A stretch of 64,000 nucleotides of DNA from Pseudoduganella flava (GCF_007830495.1 NZ_VLKW01000004.1:186001-250000), one strand, 5' to 3'. Shown: positions 45,543 through 55,491, numbered from the stretch's first letter. The notes: a model not told the origin generated them from the sequence alone. Numbers and translations: made by a program.

Positions 45543-46127
45543 ATGACTCAAAAACTCGTTCTCGCCTCGAACAACGCAGGCAAACTCAAGGAATTCAACG
45601 CGCTGTTGTCCACTGTCGGCTTCGACGTCCACGCCCAGGGCGAGTTCGGCGTGCCGGAGGCGGAGGAGCCGTTCCACACGTTCGTCGAGAACGCGCTGGC
45701 CAAGGCGCGCCACGCCGCGCGGCTGACCGGCCTGCCGGCACTGGCCGACGACTCGGGCGTCTGCGTCAACGCGCTGGGCGGCGCGCCCGGCGTGTACTCG
45801 GCGCGCTATGCGGGCGAGCCGAAGTCGGACGCGCGCAACAGCGCGAAGCTGGTCGCCGACCTCGCGCAGCATGACGACAAGTCCGCGTACTACTACTGCG
45901 TGCTGGTGTTCGTGCGCCATGCGGACGACCCGCAACCGGTGATTGCCGATGGCATGTGGCGCGGCGTGATCCAGGCGGAGGCGCGCGGCGAAGGCGGCTT
46001 CGGCTACGACCCGCACTTCTACATCCCGGAACTGGGCAAGACGACGGCCGAGCTGGCGCCGGAAGTGAAGAACCGCCTGTCGCACCGCGGCCAGGCCTTG
46101 CGTGCGTTGGTCGAGAAACTGAAATGA
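45543..46127 (+). CDS. rdgB: XTP/dITP diphosphatase (RdgB/HAM1)
   Basis: It removes non-canonical purine nucleotides such as XTP and ITP from the pool. The 194-residue product has the substrate-binding N-terminus (LVLASNNAGKLKEFNALL), the conserved LADDSGVCVNALGGAPGVYS and ARYAGEP, and C-terminal GEGGFGYDPHF and LSHRGQALRAL. Length is normal. The stop overlaps the start of hemW by four bases. The region before the ATG has no good Shine-Dalgarno and is occupied by palindrome C. Confidence 0.96.
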   Translation: MTQKLVLASNNAGKLKEFNALLSTVGFDVHAQGEFGVPEAEEPFHTFVENALAKARHAARLTGLPALADDSGVCVNALGGAPGVYSARYAGEPKSDARNSAKLVADLAQHDDKSAYYYCVLVFVRHADDPQPVIADGMWRGVIQAEARGEGGFGYDPHFYIPELGKTTAELAPEVKNRLSHRGQALRALVEKLK

Positions 46128-47365
46128 TCCCCATCAAACCCGTCGGGGTGCCGGTCGGCCCCACGCGCACGATCGATGCGGCGGCCGGCGTCGCCGCCCA
46201 ATACCTGCAGCCCGGTGCGCTGAACCTGACGGCGCTGCCGCCGCTGGCGCTGTACGTGCACTGGCCGTGGTGCGTGCGCAAATGTCCGTATTGCGACTTC
46301 AACTCGCACGAAGCGAAGGGCGAGGTGCCCGAGAAGGAGTACCTCGACGCGCTGCGCGCGGACCTGGAGATGGCGCTGCCGCTGATCTGGGGCCGCAAGA
46401 TCCATACGGTGTTCATCGGCGGCGGCACGCCGAGCCTGATGTCGGCGGCGGGACTGGACCGGCTGCTGTCGGACCTGCGCACGTTGCTGCCGCTGGACGC
46501 CGAGGCCGAGATCACCATGGAAGCGAACCCCGGCACGTTCGAGGCGGAGAAGTTCAGGAGCTACCGGGCGAGCGGCATCAACCGGCTGTCGATCGGCATC
46601 CAGAGCTTCAACGGCCGGCACCTGCAGGCGCTGGGCCGCATCCACGACGAGGGCGAGGCGCGTCGTGCCGTCGAGATCGCGCTGGCGAACTTCGACAACT
46701 TCAACCTCGACCTGATGTACGCGCTGCCGGAGCAGACGCTGGAAGAAGCGCGCACGGACCTGGCAACGGCGATGTCGTACCAGCCGCCGCACCTGTCGCT
46801 GTACCACCTGACGATGGAACCGAACACGGTGTTCGCGAAGTACCCGCCGAACCTGCCGGACGACGACACCAGCGCCGACATGCAGGACCTGATCGCCGAG
46901 ATGACCGGTGCCGCGGGCTACCGCCACTACGAGGTGTCGGCCTATGCGCAACCAGGCCGTCAGGCCAAGCACAACCTGAACTACTGGCAGTTCGGCGACT
47001 ACCTCGGCATCGGCGCCGGCGCGCACTCGAAGCTGTCGTTCCCGCACCGCGTGCTGCGACAGGCGCGCTACAAGCAACCGAAGTCGTACATGGAGCAGGT
47101 GGCGAACGGCACGCCGGTGCAGGAAGAGCACGAGATCGGCCGCGCCGACATGGGCTTCGAGTTCATGCTGAACGCGCTGCGCCTGCAGGACGGCTTCGCG
47201 CCGAACCTGTTCACCGAGCGCACGGGGCTGGCGCTGAACGTCATCGAAAAACAGCTGAACGAGGCGGAAGGCAAGGGCCTCATCTATCGCGACCACATGG
47301 TGATCCGGCCAACCGAGCTGGGGCACCGGTTCCTCAACGACCTGCAGCAGATATTCCTGGGTTGA
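46124..47365 (+). CDS. hemW: Radical SAM protein HemW (heme chaperone)
   Basis: HemW is a radical-SAM heme-binding chaperone, formerly named oxygen-independent coproporphyrinogen oxidase-like. The 413-residue product has the CxxxCxxC cluster (WCVRKCPYC, Cys50, 54 and 57), then IGGGTPSLMSAAGLDRLL, MEANPGTFE, SIGIQSFNGRHLQALGR and HYEVSAYAQPG, plus the HemN_C tail (GFEFMLNALRLQDGF). It lacks the longer N-terminus of true HemN. It is translationally coupled to rdgB (ATGA overlap). Palindrome D follows 40 bases after the stop. Confidence 0.95.
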   Translation: MIPIKPVGVPVGPTRTIDAAAGVAAQYLQPGALNLTALPPLALYVHWPWCVRKCPYCDFNSHEAKGEVPEKEYLDALRADLEMALPLIWGRKIHTVFIGGGTPSLMSAAGLDRLLSDLRTLLPLDAEAEITMEANPGTFEAEKFRSYRASGINRLSIGIQSFNGRHLQALGRIHDEGEARRAVEIALANFDNFNLDLMYALPEQTLEEARTDLATAMSYQPPHLSLYHLTMEPNTVFAKYPPNLPDDDTSADMQDLIAEMTGAAGYRHYEVSAYAQPGRQAKHNLNYWQFGDYLGIGAGAHSKLSFPHRVLRQARYKQPKSYMEQVANGTPVQEEHEIGRADMGFEFMLNALRLQDGFAPNLFTERTGLALNVIEKQLNEAEGKGLIYRDHMVIRPTELGHRFLNDLQQIFLG

Positions 47366-47405
47366 CGGCTGGACACGGACTCGGCAGTTGCGATCAGTTG
47401 GGTCC

Positions 47406-47438
47406 GTGTCCCTCTGGGGTCTGACCCCAGAGGGACAC
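47406..47438. repeat. REP-like perfect palindrome D between hemW and the patatin gene
   Basis: A perfect inverted repeat of 33 bases has 16-base arms starting GTGTCCCTCTGGGGTC and a single central T. The inner core GGGGTCTGACCCC is the same as in palindrome B. Convergent genes lie on both sides, so it may act as a bidirectional terminator or simply as a REP. No T run follows. Confidence 0.85.
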
Positions 47439-47454
47439 AAGCTGAACCGTAGGG

Positions 47455-48540
47455 TTAGAACTCGCCTGCCACCTTCACATCCGGCTGCTCCACCCAACGC
47501 GCCAGCGCTTCCGCCATTCGTTCGCTTTCGCCGATCGCATACGTCCAGTCGCGGATGCGGGCGGCGTGGTCCTGGCCGTAGTGCTTGAAGTCGCTGCGGT
47601 CCGGCAGTTTGCGGTTCGGCAGCCGGGCGATGAACGATGGCGACGGCGACACGAGCATCACGTTTTCCAGAGCCGGATCGGATGCGGATTCGCGTGCACG
47701 CCGCCACGGCAGCGATTTGTCGAGCCAGCCGGGGACGATGTGGTCGGTGAAGTGCGGGTACAGCACCAGGTCCGGGTCGCGCTGGTACGGCAGGTGCAGG
47801 TGGTAGTCGATCAGGCCGCCGTCCCAGTACGCGCCCGGCGGTGCGCCGGCGATGTCGTGCACCGCCTGCAGCACGAATGGGATTGAGCCGGAGGCCAGCA
47901 GCGCGTCGCGCAGGTTCGCTTCCGTCAGCGTGGCAAAGCGCGGCGGGAACGCATCGAAGCGCTCGCGCAGCCAGGCCGACGGATCGCGCGCGTCGTGGAA
48001 CAGCACCCGCTCCATCGCGCCGGCCAGCCGCTCACGCGAGACGGCATTGCCCGCCGCGGCCAGCAGGAAGCCGGTCATCTCGCGCCAGCGCACGCCGCCG
48101 GCGGCGGCTAGCGGCCCCGTACCCCGCGCCGTGATCGCCGTCACGCGGTAGTGCGGGTGCGCCAGCATCTCGCCGGCGTGACCGTCCAGCACCTCGTCCA
48201 GCAGACCGCGCACGGTGCGCGTGACGTAGGCCGCATCGACCTTTGCTGGGTAAGTCTGGTGTGCGTAATGGTGCGCCAAGCGTTTGTGGCCGGCGACGGG
48301 ATCGGCCAGTGCCGACACGGCCATCCGCCACGCGCCGATCGATGCGCCGATCAGGCGGCGTTCGCGCGGCGCACTCGGCAACCAGTCGCCGAACAGCCAC
48401 TGGTCGATGCCGTTCAGGATCAGCCCTTTCGGCCCCCCGGCGGCGGCAGGGATGATGGCGATGTCCGCAGCCCGCAGGCCGTCGGCGGCAATGCGCCGCC
48501 GCGCCCGGGAACCCAGGCGTATCGTGATGGGAGAATCCAT
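47455..48540 (-). CDS. Patatin-like phospholipase
   Basis: This 361-residue predicted lipid acyl hydrolase has the oxyanion-hole motif AAGGPKG (residues 34-39), the nucleophile elbow GASIG (Ser67) and the DGG acid motif (Asp240, AYWDGGLIDYH). This is the catalytic dyad of patatins. No signal peptide or membrane helix is evident, so it is probably cytoplasmic. Its substrate is unknown. It stands alone, convergent with hemW, with the RND operon ending 57 bases behind its start. Confidence 0.87.
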   Translation of the reverse strand: MDSPITIRLGSRARRRIAADGLRAADIAIIPAAAGGPKGLILNGIDQWLFGDWLPSAPRERRLIGASIGAWRMAVSALADPVAGHKRLAHHYAHQTYPAKVDAAYVTRTVRGLLDEVLDGHAGEMLAHPHYRVTAITARGTGPLAAAGGVRWREMTGFLLAAAGNAVSRERLAGAMERVLFHDARDPSAWLRERFDAFPPRFATLTEANLRDALLASGSIPFVLQAVHDIAGAPPGAYWDGGLIDYHLHLPYQRDPDLVLYPHFTDHIVPGWLDKSLPWRRARESASDPALENVMLVSPSPSFIARLPNRKLPDRSDFKHYGQDHAARIRDWTYAIGESERMAEALARWVEQPDVKVAGEF

Positions 48541-48597
48541 GGGAAGTCGGGAATAGAGCGGGGGAGGAGGGCGGAGCAGGCGCTCCGCCCCGTTACT

Positions 48598-50034
48598 TCA
48601 TTGCTTCAAGCCGCCGCCGAGGGCGCGGTACAGGTCGATGGCGCTCGTCGTGCGCAGCAGGCGCGCCTGCACCAGCTGCTGCTCGGCCGAGAACAGCTCG
48701 CGCTGGGCGTCCAGCACGTCCAGCGTGCTGGCGACGCCGTTCTCGAAGCGCAAGGTCAACAGCCGCAGGCGCTCGGCCTGCGCGTCCTGGATCGCCCGCT
48801 GCGCCGCCACCTGGTCGGCGAGATAGCTGCGCGCGGCCAGCGCATCGGCCACTTCGCGGAACGCCGTCTGGATCGTCCGTTCGTAGTCGACCACCGCGAT
48901 ATTCTTGCGCACTTCGGCCAGGTTCAGGTTGGCGCGGTTGCGGCCCGCGTCGAAGATCGGCAACGTCAGCTGCGGCGTGAACGACCACGTGTCGTTGCCG
49001 CTGTCGAACAGCTGCGAGAACGCCGGGCTGGCGCTGCCGATCGCCGCCGTCAGCGAGATGCGCGGGAAGAAGGCCGCGCGCGCCGCGCCGATGTTCGCGT
49101 TGGCGGCGCGCAGCCGCTGCTCGGCCGCGCGGATATCAGGCCGGCGCGCGATCAGGTCGGACGGCAAGCCTTCCGGCACGCTGCTCATCGCATCGATCTG
49201 CGCATCGTCGGCCATATTGCCCGATGCCGCTTGCGCGGGCGGCGCGCCGACCAGCAACGTCAACGCGTTCTCGGCCTGCGCCCGCTGGCGGGCCAGGGCC
49301 AGCGCGGATGCGCGTGCTGTTTCCATCAGCGTCTCGTTCGAGCGCAGGTCCAAGAGCGACGAGGCGCCCACGTCGACGCGCTGGCGCGTCAGTTCATAGG
49401 TGCGCCGCCGCGCTTCATACGTGCGCTGCGCCAGGGCCAGCTGCTCGGCATAGGCGCGCTCCGTGAAGTAGGCCTTCGCCACTTCCGCGACGAGGCTGAT
49501 CTGCGCCGCCTGGCGCGCTTCGTCGGTGGACAGGTATGTGGCCAATGCCGCTTCGGACAGGCTGCGCACGCGGCCAAAGAAGTCCAGCTCGAACGCGGGG
49601 ATCGACAGGCCGGCATTGAACTGCTCGCCGATCGTCGGCTGTCCAGTGGCCGGGTTCTGGAACCCCGGCGTGCGCGCCAGCGTGCCGGACAACCCGGCAT
49701 TCAGGTTCGGCAGCCGGTCGGCGCGGGTGATGTTGTACGCCGCGCGGGCTTCCTCGATGCGCAGCGCGGCAGTGCGCAGGTCGCGGTTGTTGTCCAGGGC
49801 CGTGGCGATCAGCTGTTGCAGCCGCTGGTCCGCGAAGAATTCGCGCCAGCCCGTATCGACGGCGTCTTTCGCGCCCGCCCCCGGCCCGCCCTTGCTGTCG
49901 GCCGCCGGGGGATTGGCGGGGAAGGCGCTGGCCACCGGGGCGGACGGGCGTTCGAAGGTGGGCGCCAACGAGCAGGCCGACAGCAGGCCGGCGGCGAGCA
50001 GGGCGCCCGTCAGTTTCAGGATATTGTTGTTCAT
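48598..50034 (-). CDS. RND efflux outer-membrane channel lipoprotein (OprM/NodT family)
   Basis: This 478-residue TolC-like exit duct has a lipoprotein signal (GALLAAGLLSAC, lipobox Cys21) and two OEP repeats, for example ALDNNRDLRTAALRIEEARA and the C-terminal TLDVLDAQRELFSAEQQLVQ. The RADRLPNLNAGLSGTLARTP and FDLFGR-like AFELDFFGRVRSLSEAALAT segments are typical. It overlaps the pump gene by four bases and is the last gene of the efflux operon. Confidence 0.93.
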   Translation of the reverse strand: MNNNILKLTGALLAAGLLSACSLAPTFERPSAPVASAFPANPPAADSKGGPGAGAKDAVDTGWREFFADQRLQQLIATALDNNRDLRTAALRIEEARAAYNITRADRLPNLNAGLSGTLARTPGFQNPATGQPTIGEQFNAGLSIPAFELDFFGRVRSLSEAALATYLSTDEARQAAQISLVAEVAKAYFTERAYAEQLALAQRTYEARRRTYELTRQRVDVGASSLLDLRSNETLMETARASALALARQRAQAENALTLLVGAPPAQAASGNMADDAQIDAMSSVPEGLPSDLIARRPDIRAAEQRLRAANANIGAARAAFFPRISLTAAIGSASPAFSQLFDSGNDTWSFTPQLTLPIFDAGRNRANLNLAEVRKNIAVVDYERTIQTAFREVADALAARSYLADQVAAQRAIQDAQAERLRLLTLRFENGVASTLDVLDAQRELFSAEQQLVQARLLRTTSAIDLYRALGGGLKQ

Positions 50035-53000
50035 TGCTTGGTCTCCGGCAGGTCCAGTTCATGCGCGGCGAGGCGGCGCTGCCGCTCGCTGCCTTTGAAG
50101 ATGCGGCGGATCACGACGAAGAAGACGGGCACGAGGAAGACGGCCAGCACGGTCGCCGTGATCATGCCGCCCATCACACCGGTGCCGATCGCGCGCTGGC
50201 TGGCCGAGCCGGCGCCACTGGCCACGACGAGCGGCAGCACACCGAGGATGAACGCGAGCGACGTCATGATGATCGGGCGGAAGCGCAGGTGCACCGCTTC
50301 CAGCGTCGCCTCGATCAGGCCCATGCCCTGCGCCTGCAGGTCCTTGGCGAACTCGATGATCAGGATCGCGTTCTTCGCCGACAGGCCGATGATGGCGATC
50401 AGGCCGACCTTGAAGTACACGTCGTTCGGCAGGTCGCGCAGGTGCGCACCGAGCAGCGCGCCCAGCACGCCCAGCGGCACGACGAGCAGCACGGCGATCG
50501 GGATCGATTCGCTTTCATACAGCGCCGCCAGCACGAGGAACGCGGCCAGCAGCGACAGCGCGAACAGCATCGGCGCCTGCGAGCCGGAGGTGCGCTCTTC
50601 CAGCGACTGGCCGGTCCAGTCGATGCCGAAGCCCGGCGGCAGCTGGGCTGCCAGGCGTTCCAGTTCGGCCATCGCGTCGCCGGTGCTGTAGCCTGGTGCC
50701 GCATCGCCCGTCAGCTTGATCGCCGGGTAGCCGTTGTAGCGGATCAGCTGCACGGGGCCGTTGATCCAGCGCGTCGTCGCGAACGCGGCGAACGGCACCA
50801 TATTGCCGGAAGTGCCGCTCTTCACGTTCAGCCGCAGGATGTCCTCCGGCTGCATGCGCCGGCTCGCGTCGGCCTGCACGATCACGCGCTGCTGGCGGTT
50901 GCTGCTGTTGAAGTCGTTCACATACGACGAGCCGAGGCCCGCCGACAGCGTCGTGTTGATGTCGGCGAACGACACGCCCAGCGCCTGTGCCTTGTCGCGG
51001 TCGATGTCCAGCATCAGCTGCGGCGCATCTTCCAGCCCTTCGGGCCGCAGCCCTTTCAGCACGGTGCTCTTCGCGGCCATGCCCAGCAGCTGGTTGCGCG
51101 CATTGATCAGCGCTTCGTGACCCAGCGAGCTGCGGTCCTGCAGGCGCGCCGTGATACCGGTGGCGTTGCCCAGTTCGCGGATCGGCGGCGGCGACAGCGG
51201 GAACACGATCGCATCCGGAATGCCGGACAGCGCGCCGAATGCGCGGCCCGCCAGGTCCGTCGCGGACTGGCCCTTGCCGCGCTCCTTCCAGTCCTTCAGC
51301 GGCACGAACACGAGGCCCGCGTTCTGGCCGTTGCCGGAGAACGAGAAGCCTGCCACCGCGATCGTGCGCGCCACTTCCGGCTGCGCGCGGAAGTACGCGT
51401 CGACCTTGGCCAGCACGGCTTCCGCGCGGGGCCGCGTGGCGCCCGGCGGCAGCTGCACGTTGGTGATGATGTAGCCCTGGTCCTCGTTCGGCAGGAACGA
51501 CGACGGCAGCTTCACGTACAGCCAGGCGACGATCGCCAGCAGCGCGACGAAGATCAGCATGAAGCGGCCGGTGCGCGTGAGGATGCGTGCGATCAGGCCT
51601 TGGTAGCCGCTCGCCGTGGTGGCGAACTTGCGGTTGAACCAGCCGAAGAAGCCGCGCTTCTCGACGTGGTGGCCCGCTTCGACGGGTTTCAGGATCGTCG
51701 CGCACAGTGCCGGCGTCAACGTCAGCGCCATCAGCGCGGAGAACGCCATCGCCGACACCATCGACAGCGAGAACTGCCGGTAGATCGCGCCCACGGCGCC
51801 GCCGAAGAACGCCATCGGCACGAACACGGCGATCAGCACCAGCGTGATGCCGATGATCGCGCCGGTGATCTGCGACATCGCCTTGCGCGTCGCATCGCGC
51901 GGCGACAGGCCTTCCTCGCTCATGATGCGCTCGACGTTCTCGACGACGACGATGGCGTCGTCGACCAGGATGCCGATGGCCAGCACCATGCCGAACATCG
52001 TCAGCACGTTGATCGAGAAGCCGGCCAGCTGCATCACCGCGAAGGTACCCAGCAGCGCGACGGGCACGACGATCGTCGGGATGATCGTGTAGCGGAAGTT
52101 CTGCAGGAACAGATACATCACGAGGAACACCAGCACCACCGCCTCGAGCAGCGTCTTGACCACTTCCTCGATCGAGATCTTCACGAACGTGGAGGTATCG
52201 TACGGCACCGTGTACTTCAGGCCCGGCGGGAAGAATTTCTGCAGCTCGTCCATCTTCGCCTTGACCAGGTTCGCCGTCGCCAGCGCATTACCCGTCAGCG
52301 ACTGCTGCACGGCGATCGCCACGAACGGCTGGCCGTTCAGGCGCGCGCTGATGTTGTAGTTCGAGCCGCCCATCTCCAGGCGCGCGACGTCGCCCAGCTT
52401 GACGGTCGAGCCGTCCGGATTGGCGCGCAGCACGACCTTCTTGAACTGGTCGACGGACGTCAGCTGGCCCGTCACGACAACCGGCGCCTGGTACGCCTGC
52501 GAGGCCGGGTTGGGCAGGTCGCCGATCGTGCCGGACGTGACCTGCGCGTTCTGCGCGCGGATCGCCGCCGTCACGTCGCTCATGTTCAGCTTGTAGCCGG
52601 TGAGCTTGTTCGGATCGACCCACACGCGCAGCGCGCGCTCGGTACCGAACAACTGCGCCTGACCGACGCCGGGGATGCGCTTGATCTCGTTGACGATGTT
52701 ACGCGCCGCGTAATCGCCGATCGCGGTCGGGTCCATCCGCCCGTCGGTCGAATACACGCCGACGAACATCAGGATGTTGGAACGGGCCTTGTTGACCTGC
52801 ACGCCCTGTTGCGTGACAGCCTGCGGCAGCCGCGATTCGACCCGCTTGATGCGGTTCTGCACGTCCACCGCGGCGATGTCCGGGTTCGTGCCCGGCACGA
52901 ACGTGACGGTGATCGTCACGCCACCGGCCGCATTGCTCTCGGACTCCACGTATTGCAGGCCTTCGGCGCCGTTCATCTCCTGCTCGATGACGCTGGTCAC

Positions 53001-53180
53001 GGCGTCGTCCAGCACCTGCGCCGTGGCGCCCGGGTAGTTCGCCGTGACGACGATCGACGGCGGCGCGATGGTCGGGTATTGGGCCACGGGCAGCACCGTG
53101 ATCGCCAGCACGCCACCCAGCAGGATGAACAGCGCGATCACCCATGCGAACACGGGGCGGTCGATGAAGAAGCGTGGCAT
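50031..53180 (-). CDS. RND efflux pump, AcrB/MexB (HAE1) family
   Basis: This 1049-residue inner-membrane proton-driven multidrug pump begins MPRFFIDRPVFAWVIALFIL and carries HAE1 marks: VLPVAQYPTIAPPSIVVTAN, ENVERIMSEEGLSPRDATRK, the two intramembrane aspartates in LAIGILVDDAIVVVENV, and GLSAKNAILIIEFAKD near the C-terminus. Length is typical (about 1040-1050). It lies directly after the adaptor (stop and start adjacent) and overlaps the outer-membrane gene. The substrate range cannot be read from the sequence. Confidence 0.96.
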   Translation of the reverse strand: MPRFFIDRPVFAWVIALFILLGGVLAITVLPVAQYPTIAPPSIVVTANYPGATAQVLDDAVTSVIEQEMNGAEGLQYVESESNAAGGVTITVTFVPGTNPDIAAVDVQNRIKRVESRLPQAVTQQGVQVNKARSNILMFVGVYSTDGRMDPTAIGDYAARNIVNEIKRIPGVGQAQLFGTERALRVWVDPNKLTGYKLNMSDVTAAIRAQNAQVTSGTIGDLPNPASQAYQAPVVVTGQLTSVDQFKKVVLRANPDGSTVKLGDVARLEMGGSNYNISARLNGQPFVAIAVQQSLTGNALATANLVKAKMDELQKFFPPGLKYTVPYDTSTFVKISIEEVVKTLLEAVVLVFLVMYLFLQNFRYTIIPTIVVPVALLGTFAVMQLAGFSINVLTMFGMVLAIGILVDDAIVVVENVERIMSEEGLSPRDATRKAMSQITGAIIGITLVLIAVFVPMAFFGGAVGAIYRQFSLSMVSAMAFSALMALTLTPALCATILKPVEAGHHVEKRGFFGWFNRKFATTASGYQGLIARILTRTGRFMLIFVALLAIVAWLYVKLPSSFLPNEDQGYIITNVQLPPGATRPRAEAVLAKVDAYFRAQPEVARTIAVAGFSFSGNGQNAGLVFVPLKDWKERGKGQSATDLAGRAFGALSGIPDAIVFPLSPPPIRELGNATGITARLQDRSSLGHEALINARNQLLGMAAKSTVLKGLRPEGLEDAPQLMLDIDRDKAQALGVSFADINTTLSAGLGSSYVNDFNSSNRQQRVIVQADASRRMQPEDILRLNVKSGTSGNMVPFAAFATTRWINGPVQLIRYNGYPAIKLTGDAAPGYSTGDAMAELERLAAQLPPGFGIDWTGQSLEERTSGSQAPMLFALSLLAAFLVLAALYESESIPIAVLLVVPLGVLGALLGAHLRDLPNDVYFKVGLIAIIGLSAKNAILIIEFAKDLQAQGMGLIEATLEAVHLRFRPIIMTSLAFILGVLPLVVASGAGSASQRAIGTGVMGGMITATVLAVFLVPVFFVVIRRIFKGSERQRRLAAHELDLPETKQ

Positions 53181-54398
53181 TTACGCCCCCTTCGCGGCCG
53201 TGGCTGCGGCCGCCGGCGCGCTGCCGGGTGCACCGCTTGGTGCACCACCGGGCGCCGCGCCGTTCTGGGCCGGCTGCCACGGTTGCGGGTTCACCTGCGC
53301 GCCCGGCTTGGCCTTCTGGAAGCCTTCCACGATGATGCGCTCGCCGCCTTTCAGGCCGGAGTTGACGATCCACTTGTTCTCCAGCGATTCGGAAGCCTGC
53401 ACCGGCTGGGCGATCACCTTGTTGTCGGCGCCGACGATCATCACCGATGCGCCTTCCGCGCTGCGCACGATGGCCTGCTGCGGCACCGTGATCGCCGCCT
53501 CGTTGATACCCTGTTCGAGGCGGGCGCGCACATACATGCCCGGCAACAGCGCGCGCTTCGGGTTCGGGAATTCGGCGCGCAGCGACACGGTGCCGGTGCT
53601 TTCGTCCACCGAGGCGTCCGAGAACAGCAGCTTGCCCGCGTTCGGGTAGGCCTCGCCGTTTTCCGTCACGAGCGTCACGCGCGCCTGGTCCTTGCCCACG
53701 CTTTTCAGGCGGCCGCTGGCCAGCGCCTGGCGCAGCTGCTGCAGTTCGGTGGAGGACTGCGTGATCGTCACGTAGATCGGGTCGAGCTGCTGCACCAGCG
53801 CCATCGGCGTGGCCTCTCCCTGGCCCACCAGCGCGCCTTCGGTGACGAGCGCGCGGCCGACGCGGCCCGAGATCGGCGCCGTCACGGTCGCGTAACCGAG
53901 GGTCAGGCCGGCCGTCTGCCTGGACGCCTTCGCGTTGGCGAGATCGGCGGCGGCCTGCTTCTGCGCGGTGATCGCGTCGTCGTATTCCTGCTGGCTGACG
54001 GCCTGCGCCGCCAGCAGCGGCTTGTAGCGCTTCACCTTCAGGTCGGCCTGGGCCAGGTTCGCCTCGGCCTTTTCGACGGCCGCCTGGGCGCTCGCGTAAG
54101 TCGCCTGGAACTGCGCGGGATCGATCCGGAACAGCACCTGGCCGGCCTTCACGTCCGAGCCTTCCTCGAACACCCGTTTCAACACGATGCCGGCGGTCCG
54201 CGCCCGCACCTGCGCCACGCGATAGGCTTCCACGCGGCCGGGCAGCTCGTTCGTGACGGCGACGGCGGCGGGAGCGACGGTGATGACGGAAACGGTGGGT
54301 GGGGGCGGGGCGGGAGGCGCGGTGTCTTTTTTACCGCATGCCGCGAGCAGCGACAGGACGACGAGGGCGACGGGTGTGCAACGAGGAACAGATCTCAT
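53181..54398 (-). CDS. RND efflux periplasmic adaptor, AcrA/MexA family
   Basis: This 405-residue membrane fusion protein couples pump and outer-membrane channel. It has a lipoprotein signal (VALVVLSLLAAC, Cys21), a lipoyl/hairpin part (AGIVLKRVFEEGSDVKAGQV, LFRIDPAQFQATYASAQAAV) and a beta-barrel part (SRQTAGLTLGYATVTAPISG). A Pro/Gly/Ala-rich C-terminal tail of about 40 residues is not conserved. It is the first gene of a three-gene operon. No repressor gene of the TetR or MarR type is next to it; the upstream neighbour is transaldolase in the same direction. Confidence 0.94.
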   Translation of the reverse strand: MRSVPRCTPVALVVLSLLAACGKKDTAPPAPPPPTVSVITVAPAAVAVTNELPGRVEAYRVAQVRARTAGIVLKRVFEEGSDVKAGQVLFRIDPAQFQATYASAQAAVEKAEANLAQADLKVKRYKPLLAAQAVSQQEYDDAITAQKQAAADLANAKASRQTAGLTLGYATVTAPISGRVGRALVTEGALVGQGEATPMALVQQLDPIYVTITQSSTELQQLRQALASGRLKSVGKDQARVTLVTENGEAYPNAGKLLFSDASVDESTGTVSLRAEFPNPKRALLPGMYVRARLEQGINEAAITVPQQAIVRSAEGASVMIVGADNKVIAQPVQASESLENKWIVNSGLKGGERIIVEGFQKAKPGAQVNPQPWQPAQNGAAPGGAPSGAPGSAPAAAATAAKGA

Positions 54399-54515
54399 GG
54401 ATGGATGTCTCGCGAAAAAATAAGATGGTCGTGCTTTCCCTTATGCGCGGGGTGTGGAAGGGAAGTGAAACATTGTATATCACGTATAAAAGTAACGTTT
54501 TGTACATGCGAAGAA

Positions 54516-54546
54516 AATAAAAAAGGGAGCCGAAGCTCCCTTTTTC
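54516..54546 (-). terminator. Rho-independent terminator of tal
   Basis: On the minus strand, 16-20 bases after the tal stop, a GGGAGC-TTCG-GCTCCC stem-loop (54525-54540), extended by A/T pairs, is followed by TTTTTTATTTT. Its A/T symmetry would also let it work in the other direction. It isolates tal from the efflux operon. Confidence 0.93.
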
Positions 54547-54561
54547 CCGTCGCGCGGCGAA

Positions 54562-55491
54562 TCAGCGCATCGCGGAAACGATCTGTTTCAGCTTGTTCGA
54601 GTCGGCGCAGAACGCGCGGATGCCTTCGGCCAGCTTCTCGGTGGCCATCGCGTCCTCGTTCAGCATGAAGCGGAACGTCTTTTCGTCGACCGTCATCTTG
54701 CCTTGCGTGCCGGCGGCATCGGCCGTCAGCTTGCGCTCGACCGGCTCGTTCGAATCGGCCAGTTTCTGCAGCAGGTCCGGGCTGATCGTCAGCAGGTCGC
54801 AGCCGGCCAGTTCCAGGATCTGGCTCGTGTTGCGGAAGCTCGCGCCCATCACTTCGGTGTCGTAGCCGAACTTGCGGAAGTAGTTGTAGATGCGCTTCAC
54901 GGACTGCACGCCCGGATCTTCCGCGCCCTGGTAGTCGAGGCCAGTCTGCTTCTTGTACCAGTCGTAGATGCGGCCGACGAACGGCGAGATCAGCTGCACG
55001 CCCGCCTCGGCGCAGGCGATCGCCTGCGGCAGCGAGAACAGCAACGTCAGGTTACAGTGGATCATTTCCTTCTCGAGGATCTCGGCGGCCTTGATGCCTT
55101 CCCACGTGGAGGCGATCTTGATCAGCACGCGCTCGCGGTCGAAGCCGGCGCGCTCGTACAGGTCGATCAGCTCGCGGCCCTTCTGCACATTGGCCTCGAC
55201 GTCGAACGACAGGCGCGCATCGATCTCGGTCGAGACGCGGCCCGACACGATCTTCAGGATCTCGCCGCCGAACGAAATCAACAGGCGGTCGATGATCTCG
55301 CCGGTGGACGCGTTCGGATTGTCGCGCACGGCCTTTTCCAGCAGCGGCTTGTATTCGTCCTTCTGCACCGCCTTCAGGATCAGCGAAGGATTGGTGGTGG
55401 CGTCGCGCGGCGCGTACGCCTTGATCGATTGGAAGTCGCCCGTATCGGCGACGACGGTGGTGTATTGCTTGAGCTGTTCGAGTTGATTCAT
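54562..55491 (-). CDS. tal: Transaldolase
   Basis: Transaldolase transfers a dihydroxyacetone unit in the pentose phosphate pathway. The 309-residue product has the family start ([20 protein letters not shown]), the [12 protein letters not shown] motif and the Schiff-base Lys125 in [12 protein letters not shown]. The segments [20 protein letters not shown] and [11 protein letters not shown] follow. Length is that of the TalB type. A TACAAT -10-like box (55529-55534) lies about 40 bases upstream with a poor -35. It is divergent from dadA. Confidence 0.97.
   Translation of the reverse strand: MNQLEQLKQYTTVVADTGDFQSIKAYAPRDATTNPSLILKAVQKDEYKPLLEKAVRDNPNASTGEIIDRLLISFGGEILKIVSGRVSTEIDARLSFDVEANVQKGRELIDLYERAGFDRERVLIKIASTWEGIKAAEILEKEMIHCNLTLLFSLPQAIACAEAGVQLISPFVGRIYDWYKKQTGLDYQGAEDPGVQSVKRIYNYFRKFGYDTEVMGASFRNTSQILELAGCDLLTISPDLLQKLADSNEPVERKLTADAAGTQGKMTVDEKTFRFMLNEDAMATEKLAEGIRAFCADSNKLKQIVSAMR

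Noticed and set aside
50034..54668. A 1544-codon open frame on the plus strand opposite the RND operon
   Set aside because: It spans three real genes on the other strand, is rich in Arg/His/Gln as expected for antisense of GC-rich genes, and has no family features.
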